64,000 bases of DNA, from positions 62,001 through 126,000 of the forward strand of contig NZ_MSZZ01000024.1 in NCBI RefSeq assembly GCF_002093975.1. Reading direction: 5' to 3'. A model generated the notes under the pieces. It saw only the letters and a list, made by a program, of their open reading frames with translations. It did no database searches and was not told the DNA's origin. The position numbers and the translations under genes are program-made. Origin of the DNA: Thermoactinospora rubra (GTDB lineage Bacteria; Actinomycetota; Actinomycetes; Streptosporangiales; Streptosporangiaceae). This document shows positions 16,374-24,302 of this stretch, piece after piece; positions within the stretch are counted from its first letter, which is position 1, and each line of letters starts with the position of its first letter.

Positions 16374-17315
16374 TCACAGAACGGCCCTGCCTGATCCCGG
16401 TCGGAGATCCAGGCCCTGGAGGAGGGCCCTGAGCCCGAACTCGAAGACCCTGTCGAGGTCGAAGTCGTAGCCGGCCGGGCCGAGCGCCCTGATCAGCTTG
16501 GCGAACTGCGGCGCCCGGCCGGAGGCGACGAAGCCGTTCATCGCCGCGGCCTGGGTGCCGGTCCACTGGTCGTCCGTCAGCCCGGTGGCTGACACCGCCT
16601 GTGCCTCGCGTTCCAGGTGGACGGCGAGGCCCTGCACGTAGCCGTAGATCAGCACCTCGATGGTGAGCATGGCGTCGGCGTCGAGGCCGAGGCCGTCGAG
16701 GGCGCCGAGCAGGCGCTCGCCGTACGCGAGCAACCCGGGGAGGGGCAGCGGACGGCTGAGCGGGGCCAGATGGGCGAGCCAGGGATGGCGGCGGTAGGTC
16801 CGCCACAGCGCCCTGGCGACGGCCGCCAGCCGCTCCCGCCTGGCGGCCTCGTCCAGGGGCGCCGGCTCCCGGGCCGGGCAGCGCTCCTCCCCGTAGGCGA
16901 GGTCGGCCATGGTGCGCAGCAGTTCGTCCCTGCCGCGCACGTGGCGGTGTATCGCCACCTGGGCGACGCCGAGCCGCGAGGCCACGGCCCGTACGGTCAC
17001 CGCGCCCAGCCCCTCGGCGTCGGCGATCGCGATCGCCTCGCGCACGATCCGCTCGCGGGTCAGCTCGGCCGGCCCGGCACGCCTGCGCCGCCTGCTCAGC
17101 GTCGCCGCCACCACGGTCCCCGACCTGGGTCTGGCCTCCACCAGCCCCTCCTCCTTCAGGACGGCGAGCGCCCGCACCGCCGTCGCGAGCGCCACGCCGA
17201 AGTCGCGTGCGACGGCCCGCGTGGAGGGCGCCTTGTCGCCCGGGGCGAGCTCGCCCGCCTGGATGCGGCGGCGCAGCTCGGCCGCGATGCGGAGGTAGGG
17301 AGGTTCCATTGGCAT
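16374..17315 (-). CDS. GntR-TetR hybrid transcriptional regulator
   Basis: A 313-residue regulator with two DNA-binding modules. An N-terminal GntR winged helix (about 5-75: LRIAAELRRRIQAGELAPGDKAPSTRAVARDF, then VKARPRSGTVV-like text) is followed by a TetR helix-turn-helix (about 90-135: RERIVREAIAIADAEGLGAVTVRAVASRLGVAQVAIHRHVRG) and a TetR_C-type ligand domain. The start is ATG 17315 or 17309. It is divergent from an FAD monooxygenase with an inverted repeat between, the usual arrangement of a repressor and its target. The inducer is unknown; an aromatic or antibiotic-like compound is plausible. Confidence 0.88.
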   Translation of the reverse strand: MPMEPPYLRIAAELRRRIQAGELAPGDKAPSTRAVARDFGVALATAVRALAVLKEEGLVEARPRSGTVVAATLSRRRRRAGPAELTRERIVREAIAIADAEGLGAVTVRAVASRLGVAQVAIHRHVRGRDELLRTMADLAYGEERCPAREPAPLDEAARRERLAAVARALWRTYRRHPWLAHLAPLSRPLPLPGLLAYGERLLGALDGLGLDADAMLTIEVLIYGYVQGLAVHLEREAQAVSATGLTDDQWTGTQAAAMNGFVASGRAPQFAKLIRALGPAGYDFDLDRVFEFGLRALLQGLDLRPGSGRAVL

Positions 17316-17320
17316 CTGTC

Positions 17321-17359
17321 CTAGAACAGTCAGGGGCGGCAGGGCCGGGTCTGTTCTAG
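17321..17359. promoter_or_regulatory. Inverted repeat between regulator and monooxygenase
   Basis: CTAGAACAG (17321-17329) and its exact reverse complement CTGTTCTAG (17351-17359), 21 bases apart, lie in the divergent promoter region. Each arm could be a half-site for the hybrid regulator, one covering each promoter. Confidence 0.6.
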
Positions 17360-17401
17360 CACAGGTGGGCCTGTTGCGCCTGGCCGGGCTATCCATGACC
17401 C

Positions 17402-18520
17402 ATGACTTCCGTACTGATCTCCGGCGCGGGCGTGGCAGGTCCCGCCCTCGCGTTCTTCCTTCGCCGCCACGGCTTCACCGTCACCGTCGTCGAGCGCGGA
17501 CCCGCGATCCGGCCGGGCGGCCAGGCGATCGACGTCCGCGGCGTTGCCCTCACCGTCGCGGACCGCCTGGGCATCCTGGCCGGCCTGCGGCTCCGCCGTA
17601 CGACCATGAAGGGCATGAACATGGTCGACGGCTCGGGAGCGGAACTGTGGCGGTCGACCGAGATGGCCCTGTCAAGCGGCCGCCTCGACACAGACGACGT
17701 GGAGGTCCTCCGCGAGGACCTCGTCCGCCTGGTCTACGACCGCACGCGAGACGACGTCGAGTACCTCTTCGGCGACTCCGTCGCCTCGCTCGCGCAGGAC
17801 GGGCGCGGGGTGCGCGTCGCCTTCGAGCGGTCGGCGCCGCGCGACTTCGACCTGGTGGTCGGCGCCGACGGCCTCCACTCGGCCGTGCGCCGCCTCGCCT
17901 TCGGCCCCGAGGAGCGGTTCGTCCGCCACCTGGGGCAGTACGTCGCGGTCTACTCCATGGAGAACCTCTTCGGCCTGGAGGACTGGCAGAAGTGGTTCAC
18001 CGACGGGCCGGTGGGCGGCGTCGTCTACCCGGTGCGCGGCAACGCCGAGCTGCGTGTCACGATCGGCTTCGAGTCGCCCCAGCCGATCGCCTACGACTAC
18101 CGCGACGTCGAGGCGCAGAAGCGGCTCGTCGCCGAGCACTGCGCCCGCACCGGCTGGGAGGTGCCGCGCCTGCTGGAGGCGATGTGGCGGGCGCCGGACT
18201 TCTATTTCGACTCGATGGCCCAGGTGCGGATGGACGCCTGGACGTCCGGCCGGGTGACGCTGCTCGGCGACGCGGGCTACTGCGCCTCGCCGCTGTCCGG
18301 CCAGGGGACCAGCCTGGCGCTCGTGGGCGCGTACGTGCTCGCGGCGGAGCTGGCGGCGGCCGATGACGTGGAGGGGGGCCTGGCCGCGTACGAGAGGCGG
18401 ATGCGGCCCTTCGCCGAGGCCAACCAGGCCATCGTCGAGGACAACCGCAGGCATATGGAGCAGGACCCGCAGGCCGTGAGCCCGGTCGACCGCGTCAAGA
18501 ACGCGATCGAGCTCCCCTGA
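17402..18520 (+). CDS. FAD-dependent monooxygenase (TetX/PHBH type)
   Basis: Class A flavoprotein monooxygenase of 372 residues that hydroxylates a small molecule using NAD(P)H and O2. Seen: N-terminal dinucleotide fold ISGAGVAGPALAFFLRRHGF, the middle motif DLVVGADGLHSAVR, and the second FAD motif LLGDAGYCASPLSGQGTSLAL. No signal peptide. It is divergent from the GntR-TetR hybrid regulator, which probably controls it. It resembles enzymes for antibiotic inactivation or aromatic metabolism; substrate unknown. Confidence 0.9.
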   Translation: MTSVLISGAGVAGPALAFFLRRHGFTVTVVERGPAIRPGGQAIDVRGVALTVADRLGILAGLRLRRTTMKGMNMVDGSGAELWRSTEMALSSGRLDTDDVEVLREDLVRLVYDRTRDDVEYLFGDSVASLAQDGRGVRVAFERSAPRDFDLVVGADGLHSAVRRLAFGPEERFVRHLGQYVAVYSMENLFGLEDWQKWFTDGPVGGVVYPVRGNAELRVTIGFESPQPIAYDYRDVEAQKRLVAEHCARTGWEVPRLLEAMWRAPDFYFDSMAQVRMDAWTSGRVTLLGDAGYCASPLSGQGTSLALVGAYVLAAELAAADDVEGGLAAYERRMRPFAEANQAIVEDNRRHMEQDPQAVSPVDRVKNAIELP

Positions 18521-18547
18521 CACCCGCGCCTCCCGGCACAAACACAA

Positions 18548-18586
18548 AGGGCGGCCGGATCGGCGAGATCGCCGACCGACCGCCCT
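18548..18586. terminator. Bidirectional hairpin between monooxygenase and ssrA copy 1
   Basis: AGGGCGG (18548-18554) pairs with CCGCCCT (18580-18586), enclosing a second stem TCGGCGA/TCGCCGA with small bulges. Read on the minus strand it is followed by TTTGTGTTTGTG, so it can terminate tmRNA copy 1 and also the monooxygenase transcript. Confidence 0.65.
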
Positions 18587-18621
18587 GCGGACGACCTGCC
18601 GCGCAAAGCGCGGAACGTCGG

Positions 18622-19006
18622 TGGAGGTAGCGGGAATCGAACCCGCGTCCTTCAACCCCAAATCAAGGCTTCTCCGGGCGCAGCCTGCTGGTCGCTTTTC
18701 TCAGCCCCGGCGCTCACGCAGGCAAGTCGCCGACAGGCTCAGCCACTGTGAGATTTCCCGGCAGCCCCCGTGGCCGGGGCTACCGGTTGAGCCTTCTAGT
18801 CGATGCCAGATCCTGAGCCGAAGGCGCTCTCAGGCTGACAGCGGGTCGCTGCGATCAGGCAGCGAGAGCCAGGGAGTCCTGGCTAACCGCAGTGCGCTTA
18901 GAGTTGGCACTTATTTGTCGCGGTCACAGGATTAACGAGGTTATGTCCGCCGTCCTCGGCCCGCTTCCCCTGACTTGCAAGGTCAAAGTCGAGACCAGTC
19001 ACCCCC
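18622..19006 (-). ncRNA. ssrA: tmRNA (ssrA), copy 1
   Basis: Transfer-messenger RNA that rescues stalled ribosomes. The 5' end GGGGGTGACTGGTCTCGAC and 3' T-arm GCGGGTTCGATTCCCGC form the tRNA-Ala-like domain with the G3-U identity pair. The reading frame from 18908 to 18855 encodes the tag ANSKRTAVSQDSLALAA followed by TGA. Compared with copy 2 it has two changes, both turning G-C into G-U pairs: acceptor position 7, and one pair in the long helix next to the tRNA-like domain (CCTTGATTTG instead of CCCTGATTTG). The 3' end is followed by CCG rather than an encoded CCA. The mRNA-like region is identical to copy 2. Confidence 0.95.
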
Positions 19007-19048
19007 TGTGGAGTTGTCAACACGCCTCACGAGGAGGTGCGCAGCAAG

Positions 19049-19078
19049 ACCATATTTTCCCAACACCGATGACGCCAA
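19049..19078 (-). promoter_or_regulatory. Promoter of ssrA copy 1
   Basis: Read on the minus strand: -35 TTGGCG (19073-19078), an 18-base spacer and -10 TATGGT (19049-19054), conserved in both copies. Initiation here would give a precursor with a 5' leader of about 35 nt for RNase P to remove. A closer -10-like GACAACT differs from GATAACT in copy 2. Confidence 0.5.
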
Positions 19079-19213
19079 CTCCATTCCCGCCCACGACATG
19101 ACTCCGCACCGTACGGCCGGGAATGACGGCGCCCCCTCCGAACGCCTTGGTCGCCGCAAAGCAGCCCCGCCGTGGCGCCAGCCGTACACCACGACCGTGC
19201 AGCGGCACCCACC

Positions 19214-19376
19214 AACGCCGGCAGCACCCAAGACAGCAACCCCTGAGGGGTGCCTCGGGCGTTCACGCCCGAGGCTGCGAGGGACGCGGCTCGGTCTGGA
19301 CTGAGGAGCGGTGAGGGCGCCCAGCGCCCGAGCCGCGACGAGGGAAGACCGAGCCTTCCCGGCGTCCCGAGCACCG
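19214..19376. other. Structured non-coding element, left copy
   Basis: A block of about 163 bases conserved at 26992-27155 although the sequence between it and ssrA has diverged. It holds a perfect 10-bp hairpin with TTCA loop (19252-19275), long-range arms CGCGGCTCGG (19285-19294) and CCGAGCCGCG (19328-19337), a nested GGGCGC-cca-GCGCCC, and GGGAAG/CTTCCC. No coding frame fits. It could be a small RNA, a regulatory leader or a dispersed intergenic repeat. Confidence 0.55.
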
Positions 19377-19380
19377 GCCG

Positions 19381-19749
19381 GAGCCGGCCCTGACACCCGA
19401 AGACTCGGCCGGCCTCCAGCCGCTCCCGCCCGAGCTGGTCTTCCCCAAGCACCTGCTGGACCGTTACGAGGCCAGGATCCTCGACCCCGCGACGGCCGAG
19501 CTGGACGCGGGCGAGACGCCGCCCGACTCCGCGGTCTACCGGGCGAGGGTGCTGCTCATCCCGGCCCGGCTGCTCGACGCCGACGGCCCGCAGCCCATCA
19601 TCAAGGAGGCCCTGGAGACCGTGGGCATGGCCGTCGTGGCGCACGACGGCCGGGGAGCCGGCGACGCCGGGCTCCGCTGGCGCGCCGTCCCCACCGGCCA
19701 TCCCGCACCCGGCCCGTCCAGATCACTCTCCTGGACCTGCCGGGAGTAG
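19381..19749 (+). pseudogene. Gene remnant, 5'-truncated at the edge of the repeat block
   Basis: An open frame with no plausible start begins at the repeat-block boundary: LTPEDSAGLQPLPPELVFPK, then RYEARILDPATAELDAG, VYRARVLLIPARLLDADGPQ and IIKEALETVGMAVVAHD, stopping at 19749. Codon use (third-position G/C) and composition look like real protein, not a shadow. The N-terminal part is missing and the last 25 or so residues look scrambled (PAPGPSRSLSWTC). It may descend from the N-terminal region of an actinobacterial S8-peptidase-type protein, but that match is from memory and weak. Insertion of the repeat block probably beheaded it. Confidence 0.45.
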
Positions 19750-19825
19750 CCCCACGAGACCTCCGCTGACGACCGGCCACCTGCGGACAACGGGTCTGGC
19801 CGGCCCTCCGGCCTGTCCGAGAAGG

Positions 19826-19864
19826 GAGCCGGGGTGGACCCGCGTACGAGACGCACCCCGGCTC
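19826..19864 (-). terminator. Terminator of the GH5 gene
   Basis: A perfect 11-bp stem, GAGCCGGGGTG (19826-19836) with CACCCCGGCTC (19854-19864), loop 17 bases, starting 18 bases beyond the GH5 stop on the minus strand. Confidence 0.65.
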
Positions 19865-19882
19865 AGCCGGAGGTCGTGGCGG

Positions 19883-22048
19883 TCAGAAGTCGTCGGGCGT
19901 TCTGAGACGCTCGCGAATCCAGACGCCGGCCTCCTTGAGGCGGCTCGTTCCGGCGAACGGGCCGTTCGGGCAGGTGCCGCCGGTGAAGACGGCGCCGGAC
20001 AGGTGGTCGTCGGAGTAGTTCCAGTTCACCCAGCTGATCTTCTTCTGGGCCATCAGGTCGAGGTACCGCTGCGACATCGTGAAGTCGTTGCCGCCCCCGC
20101 CCGACGCGGTCTGGGTGCCGAACTCCGACACGAAGACGGGGATCCGGTCCGCCGCCCGGGAGAGCGTGGCGAGGTACTGGTCGCCGTGCGAGGCCGCGTA
20201 GAAGTGGAAGGTGTACATGATGTTGGAAGCGTTGACCGGGTTGTTGACGACCTCGGTCTCGTTGCCGCCCTCGGACACGCCGAGCGACGACCAGGCGCGG
20301 GTGCCGACCAGGATCGGGGCGTCGGGGTCATGCTGGCGGATCACCGGGATGATCTGGTGCGCGTAGTCGCGGATCCTCGACCAGGACACGCCGCTGGGCT
20401 CGTTGGCGATCTCGTAGATGACGTTCTTCTTGGCGTTGTGCCGCTGCGTGATCTCGGTGAAGAACGTCCTCGCCCGGTCGAGGTTGTACATCGGGTCGCC
20501 GGGGGTCAGCATGTGCCAGTCGACGATCGCGTACATCCCACGCGCGGTGGCCATCTCGATCAGGTTGTGGACCCGATCGGTGAACATCCGCGGGTTGGTC
20601 TCGTAGCCGCCCTCTTGGATGTACATGGAGATGCGGAAGACGTCGGCCTTCCAGTCGGTGGCGAGCGCGTCGAGGGAGGCGGTGTTGAGGCACTGGTAAT
20701 ACCACTGGAGGCCGTGGCTGCTCATGCCGCGTAGCTGGATCTGCTTGCCGTGCTCGTTGCAGAGCTTGAGGCCGCACACCCGCAGCTGGCCGTTGGCCTG
20801 GACCGGGGTGCCGCCCCCGCCGCCGGGCTGGGTCGTGGCGGTCACGCTGTTGCTGGCCGCCGAGCGGTTGCCGGCCGCGTCCACGGCCTTGACCGTGTAG
20901 GTGTAGCCGGTCGAGGCGGCCAGGCCGCCGTCGGTGTGCGAGGTGCCCGACACCGTCGCCACCAGGCTGGAGCCGCGGAACACCTCATAGCCGGTGACGC
21001 CCGCGTTGTCGGTGGAGGCGTTCCACGCGAGGCTCACGCTGGAGGAGGTCGTGCCGGTCACGCGAAGGTTGCCGGGGGCGCTGGGCGGCGTGGTGTCGCC
21101 ACCCGGACTCTGGCCGTAGACCTCGAATTCCCACAGGGAGTAGCCGTAGGGGGTGCCGCGCTGCGTGCCGTACATCCGGACATAACGGCCGGACCCGGAC
21201 ACCGTCACATCGTCGGTCCCGCCGTCGCCGGAGGACGTCGAGAAGATGTCGGTCCAGGTCGAGCCGTCCGCCGAGGTCTGGATCCGGTAGGCCATGCCGT
21301 ACGCGGCCTCCCAGGTCAGCTTCACGCGCGTGATGGTCGCGGTGGAGCCGAGGTCGACGCGGAGCCACTCGGGATCGTGTCCTTCGGCGCTCGCCCAGCG
21401 CGTCGACGTGGTGCCGTCCACGGCCTTGGCCGCCTCGAACCCGGCGGCCTCGATCGAGGACGCGGTCGCGGGCTTGCCGCGGGACAGCAGCGTCTCCGAG
21501 CTGTCCGCCGGCGTCGTGGCGGTGACGCTGTTGCCGGCGGCCGACCGGTTGCCCGCCGCGTCCTTGGCCTTCACGGTGTAGGTGTAGCCGGTGGAGGCGG
21601 TCAGGCCGCCGTCGGTGTGCGAGGTGCCCGTCACCGTCGCCACCAGGGTGGACCCGCGATAGAGCTCGTAGCCCGTGACCCCGACGTTGTCGGTGGAGGC
21701 GTTCCACGCGAGGCTCACGCTGGAGGACGTCGTCCCGGTCACCCGCAGGTTCCCCGGTGCGTCGGGCGCTGTCGTGTCGCCGCCGCCCGAGCCGAGAGGC
21801 TTCCACAGCGACGCCGTGTTCGGCGGCTCCCAGCCGGGTTGCGAGGTGTGCGCCTGCAGGCACTCGTAATCGGTGCCGTTGTGGGTCACGCGGTCGCCCA
21901 CGGCGTACGGCACTCCCGCCTGCCAGGCCGGATAGGCGACCGTGGCCGAGGCGCCGCCGATCGCGTGGGCACCGGTTCCCGGCGTGATGAGCATGCCTAA
22001 GGACAGGACCGTTGCCGCGATCAGCTTCCCGAAGGTTCTTCCCTTCAT
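19883..22048 (-). CDS. Secreted modular GH5 endoglucanase with carbohydrate-binding and FN3 domains
   Basis: A 721-residue secreted cellulase. Order: signal peptide (1-29); CBM5/12-type domain (about 37-86, YPAWQAGVPYAVGDRVTHNG); FN3 (about 93-178); F5/8 type C or CBM32-like domain (about 187-312, RWASAEGHDPEWLRVDLG); second FN3 (about 318-405), nearly identical to the first; Gly-rich linker; GH5 catalytic domain (about 420-715). The acid/base is Glu near 550 (IYEIANEPSG) and the nucleophile Glu near 642 (VFVSEFGTQ), which marks a retaining beta-1,4-glucanase. It is divergent from a GH9 cellulase with two palindromic operators between, so both are probably induced together. Confidence 0.92.
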   Translation of the reverse strand: MKGRTFGKLIAATVLSLGMLITPGTGAHAIGGASATVAYPAWQAGVPYAVGDRVTHNGTDYECLQAHTSQPGWEPPNTASLWKPLGSGGGDTTAPDAPGNLRVTGTTSSSVSLAWNASTDNVGVTGYELYRGSTLVATVTGTSHTDGGLTASTGYTYTVKAKDAAGNRSAAGNSVTATTPADSSETLLSRGKPATASSIEAAGFEAAKAVDGTTSTRWASAEGHDPEWLRVDLGSTATITRVKLTWEAAYGMAYRIQTSADGSTWTDIFSTSSGDGGTDDVTVSGSGRYVRMYGTQRGTPYGYSLWEFEVYGQSPGGDTTPPSAPGNLRVTGTTSSSVSLAWNASTDNAGVTGYEVFRGSSLVATVSGTSHTDGGLAASTGYTYTVKAVDAAGNRSAASNSVTATTQPGGGGGTPVQANGQLRVCGLKLCNEHGKQIQLRGMSSHGLQWYYQCLNTASLDALATDWKADVFRISMYIQEGGYETNPRMFTDRVHNLIEMATARGMYAIVDWHMLTPGDPMYNLDRARTFFTEITQRHNAKKNVIYEIANEPSGVSWSRIRDYAHQIIPVIRQHDPDAPILVGTRAWSSLGVSEGGNETEVVNNPVNASNIMYTFHFYAASHGDQYLATLSRAADRIPVFVSEFGTQTASGGGGNDFTMSQRYLDLMAQKKISWVNWNYSDDHLSGAVFTGGTCPNGPFAGTSRLKEAGVWIRERLRTPDDF

Positions 22049-22210
22049 CGTCCTTCTTCCTGTTGGGGGTGAGGATCACGGTCAGGGCACCCCGTGGTCA
22101 CCCGTCACCTTGATCATGCCTGGAGCTGGGACCAGCCCCGCCACCAGGGGTGTCGCCGAGGCCAGGAGGGCCGATGGGGCTCGGAGGTCCGCTTTGCAGG
22201 CAACGCCTGT

Positions 22211-22231
22211 AGTTAAGAAAATTTCCTAACT
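22211..22231. promoter_or_regulatory. Palindromic operator, GH5-proximal
   Basis: A 21-bp palindrome with AGTTAaGAAA and TTTCcTAACT around a central A; one of ten pairs is mismatched. It matches the site at 22364-22384. It is probably the binding site of the ROK repressor encoded at 24303-25496, inferred from position and the AT-rich core usual for this family. Confidence 0.65.
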
Positions 22232-22363
22232 TTGGTGCGGAGCGTAGGTGCCCGCCGGTCCGCGTGCAAGACCCAAACTCGACCGGCCGCGCCCATGCAG
22301 GCCAATGTCACAGCTTGGTCGCCGCTCTTGACCCTCCGGTGATGACTTCGTAGCTTCGAGGCA

Positions 22364-22384
22364 AGTTAGGAAGATTTACTAACT
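22364..22384. promoter_or_regulatory. Palindromic operator, GH9-proximal
   Basis: A 21-bp palindrome, AGTTAGGAAG and TTTACTAACT around a central A, with two mismatched pairs. With 22211-22231 it gives a consensus close to AGTTAGGAAA and TTTCCTAACT arms. It lies 48 bases before the GH9 start. Confidence 0.65.
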
Positions 22385-22432
22385 ATTGATCGAAGGTGTC
22401 GTAAGCGTTTTGACCTGACCTAGGAGGATCCG

Positions 22433-24259
22433 GTGAGAAAACCGCTCGCGGCAGGCTTAGCCCTGGCCGCCCTGACCATGGGGAGCCCCGCCCTGGCCGT
22501 GCCGACGCCCGCCGGCTTCGTCCGGGTCGACCAGGTGGGCTTCGCGCCCGGCGAGGCCAAGCACGCCTCCTTCATGTCCGAGACGTCCGCCGCCGGCGCC
22601 CGATTCGTGGTCGTCGACCGTCGTGGCCACGTGGTCCTCCAGGGTACGGCCGGCCGCGATCTGGGGCCGTGGAACGCCAGGCATCCCCACGTCTACGACC
22701 TGGACCTGAGCTCGCTCCGTCGACCGGGCAGCTACCGGATCAAGGTGGGCGCCGCCACGTCGGCCGAGTTCGAGGTGGCGCCGCCCCAGGCGTTCGCCCG
22801 GCACGCGGCCAAGGTGATCACCTTCTTCGGGCGCCAGCGCGACGGCGCCGACGCCCTGCGCGAGCCCAGCCACCTCAACGACCGGGCGGCCTCCGTCTAC
22901 GAATGGCCGGTTTTCAGCGGCCTCGGCACCGACCAGATCAAGGGCGAGCTGACCAGGATCGGCGGGCCGGTCGACGTGGAAGGCGGCTGGTTCGACGCGG
23001 GCGACTACCTGAAGTTCACGCACATCCTGGCGTACGTCGACACGCTCCTCTGGGCAGCCAAGCGGGATGGCAATCACGATCCCCGCCTCTGCCACGAAGC
23101 CACCCACGGCCTGAAATATCTGGACAAGATGTGGGATGAGGCGTCCAAGACGCTCTACATCCAGGTGGGCATCGGAGCGGGTAACGCCGAGGGCACGTTC
23201 GTCGGCGACCACGACATCTGGCGCCTGCCCGAGGCCGACGACCACGACACCGCCCCCGGCCACCAGTTCATCCGCCATCGCCCCGTCTTCCGCGCCGCTC
23301 CCCCCGGTGAGCCCATCAGCCCCAACCTGGCGGGCCGTACGGCTGCCGCCTTCGCGCTGGCCGCCCAGGTCGAGCCTTCCCGCGCCCGGGCCCGACGCCT
23401 GCTGGAGCAAGCCGCCTCCATCTACGCCATGGCCAAGACCACGGACGTGGGCGAGTTGGTCACCTCGCTCCCGCACGCCTTCTATCCGGAGAGCGTGTGG
23501 CGCGACGACATGGAGCTGGGCGGGGCCGAGCTAGCACTCGCGGCATTGCGCCTGGGCGACCCCCGGGCCTCGCAGTGGCTGTCCCAGGCGGCTCACTGGG
23601 CCTCGCAGTACATGGAGCACGAGGCCGGTGACACCCTGAACCTCTACGACGTCAGCGCCCTGGCCCACGCGGACCTCGCGCGGGCGCTGCGGAAGGCGCG
23701 CGCCACCGGCCTGGCCGTCACCGAGGCGGACCTGATCGGCGGCCTCAAGGCCCAGCTGGAAACAGGGGCCCGGCGTGCGTCGGCGGACCCCTTCCGCGCC
23801 GGCGCGCACTACGACCAGTTCGACTCCGTGCCCCACGCCTTCGGGCTGGCCGCCACGGCCCGGCTGTACCGGGACCTCACCGGGGACCGCTCCTACGATC
23901 CCTTCGGCACCGCGCAGCGCAACTGGGCGCTGGGCGGCAACGCCTGGGGCGTCTCCTTCGTCGCGGGGGTCGGCGACAACCCCATCCAGTGCCCGCACCA
24001 CCAGATCGCCAACCTCACCGGCGAACCCGCCGTGGGCGCGGTGGTCAACGGTCCGAACAGCTCCTCGCTGTTCGACGACGGCCTGGGCGGCCACTTCGAG
24101 GAGATGACCAGGTGCCCGGCCGACGGCGTCGACCGCTACGAGCCGTTCACCGGACGCGGCAGCCGCTTCGTGGACGACGTGCGCTCCTGGCAGGCCTCCG
24201 AACCGGCCGACGACTTCGCCGCGATCGCCCTCTACGCGCTCACCTTGCACTCGCGCTAA
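22433..24259 (+). CDS. Secreted GH9 cellulase with N-terminal Ig-like domain
   Basis: A 608-residue inverting endoglucanase of the Ig-GH9 type. Signal peptide to about residue 22; CelD_N-type Ig-like domain (about 26-115, FVRVDQVGFAPGEAKHASF); GH9 catalytic domain (about 125-605). Catalytic residues: Asp188 and Asp191 in GGWFDAGDYLKF, and the general acid Glu590 in WQASEPADD. There is no carbohydrate-binding module, unlike the divergent GH5, so the pair may be complementary. The GTG start is preceded by AGGAGG at 22422. The ROK regulator gene follows 43 bases downstream, probably in the same transcript. Confidence 0.92.
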   Translation: MRKPLAAGLALAALTMGSPALAVPTPAGFVRVDQVGFAPGEAKHASFMSETSAAGARFVVVDRRGHVVLQGTAGRDLGPWNARHPHVYDLDLSSLRRPGSYRIKVGAATSAEFEVAPPQAFARHAAKVITFFGRQRDGADALREPSHLNDRAASVYEWPVFSGLGTDQIKGELTRIGGPVDVEGGWFDAGDYLKFTHILAYVDTLLWAAKRDGNHDPRLCHEATHGLKYLDKMWDEASKTLYIQVGIGAGNAEGTFVGDHDIWRLPEADDHDTAPGHQFIRHRPVFRAAPPGEPISPNLAGRTAAAFALAAQVEPSRARARRLLEQAASIYAMAKTTDVGELVTSLPHAFYPESVWRDDMELGGAELALAALRLGDPRASQWLSQAAHWASQYMEHEAGDTLNLYDVSALAHADLARALRKARATGLAVTEADLIGGLKAQLETGARRASADPFRAGAHYDQFDSVPHAFGLAATARLYRDLTGDRSYDPFGTAQRNWALGGNAWGVSFVAGVGDNPIQCPHHQIANLTGEPAVGAVVNGPNSSSLFDDGLGGHFEEMTRCPADGVDRYEPFTGRGSRFVDDVRSWQASEPADDFAAIALYALTLHSR

Positions 24260-24302
24260 CGTGAGCTGCTGGGATGTCGGACCGCCCATGACGTGAGGTG
24301 AC

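Larger units (their letters stand above)
18620..19376. repeat. Direct repeat block, left copy (contains ssrA copy 1)
   Basis: This block matches 26373-27155 in the same orientation. Near-identity covers the whole tmRNA gene and about 110 bases of promoter; a spacer of about 100 bases has diverged; then a structured element of about 160 bases matches closely again. One edge falls exactly at the tmRNA 3' end. No integrase or transposase gene lies between the copies. Confidence 0.9.
22049..22432. other. Divergent cellulase intergenic region
   Basis: 384 bases without a gene between the GH5 and GH9 genes. It contains the two 21-bp palindromes listed separately, one nearer each gene, and the AGGAGG site of the GH9 gene at 22422-22427. 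No other element was recognised. Confidence 0.7.

Noticed and set aside
18621-18935. ORF starting MEVAGIEPASFNPKS over ssrA copy 1 (and its twin at 26342-26688)
   Set aside because: Classic false ORF on the antisense of the tRNA-like 3' end; the sequence is a tmRNA gene.
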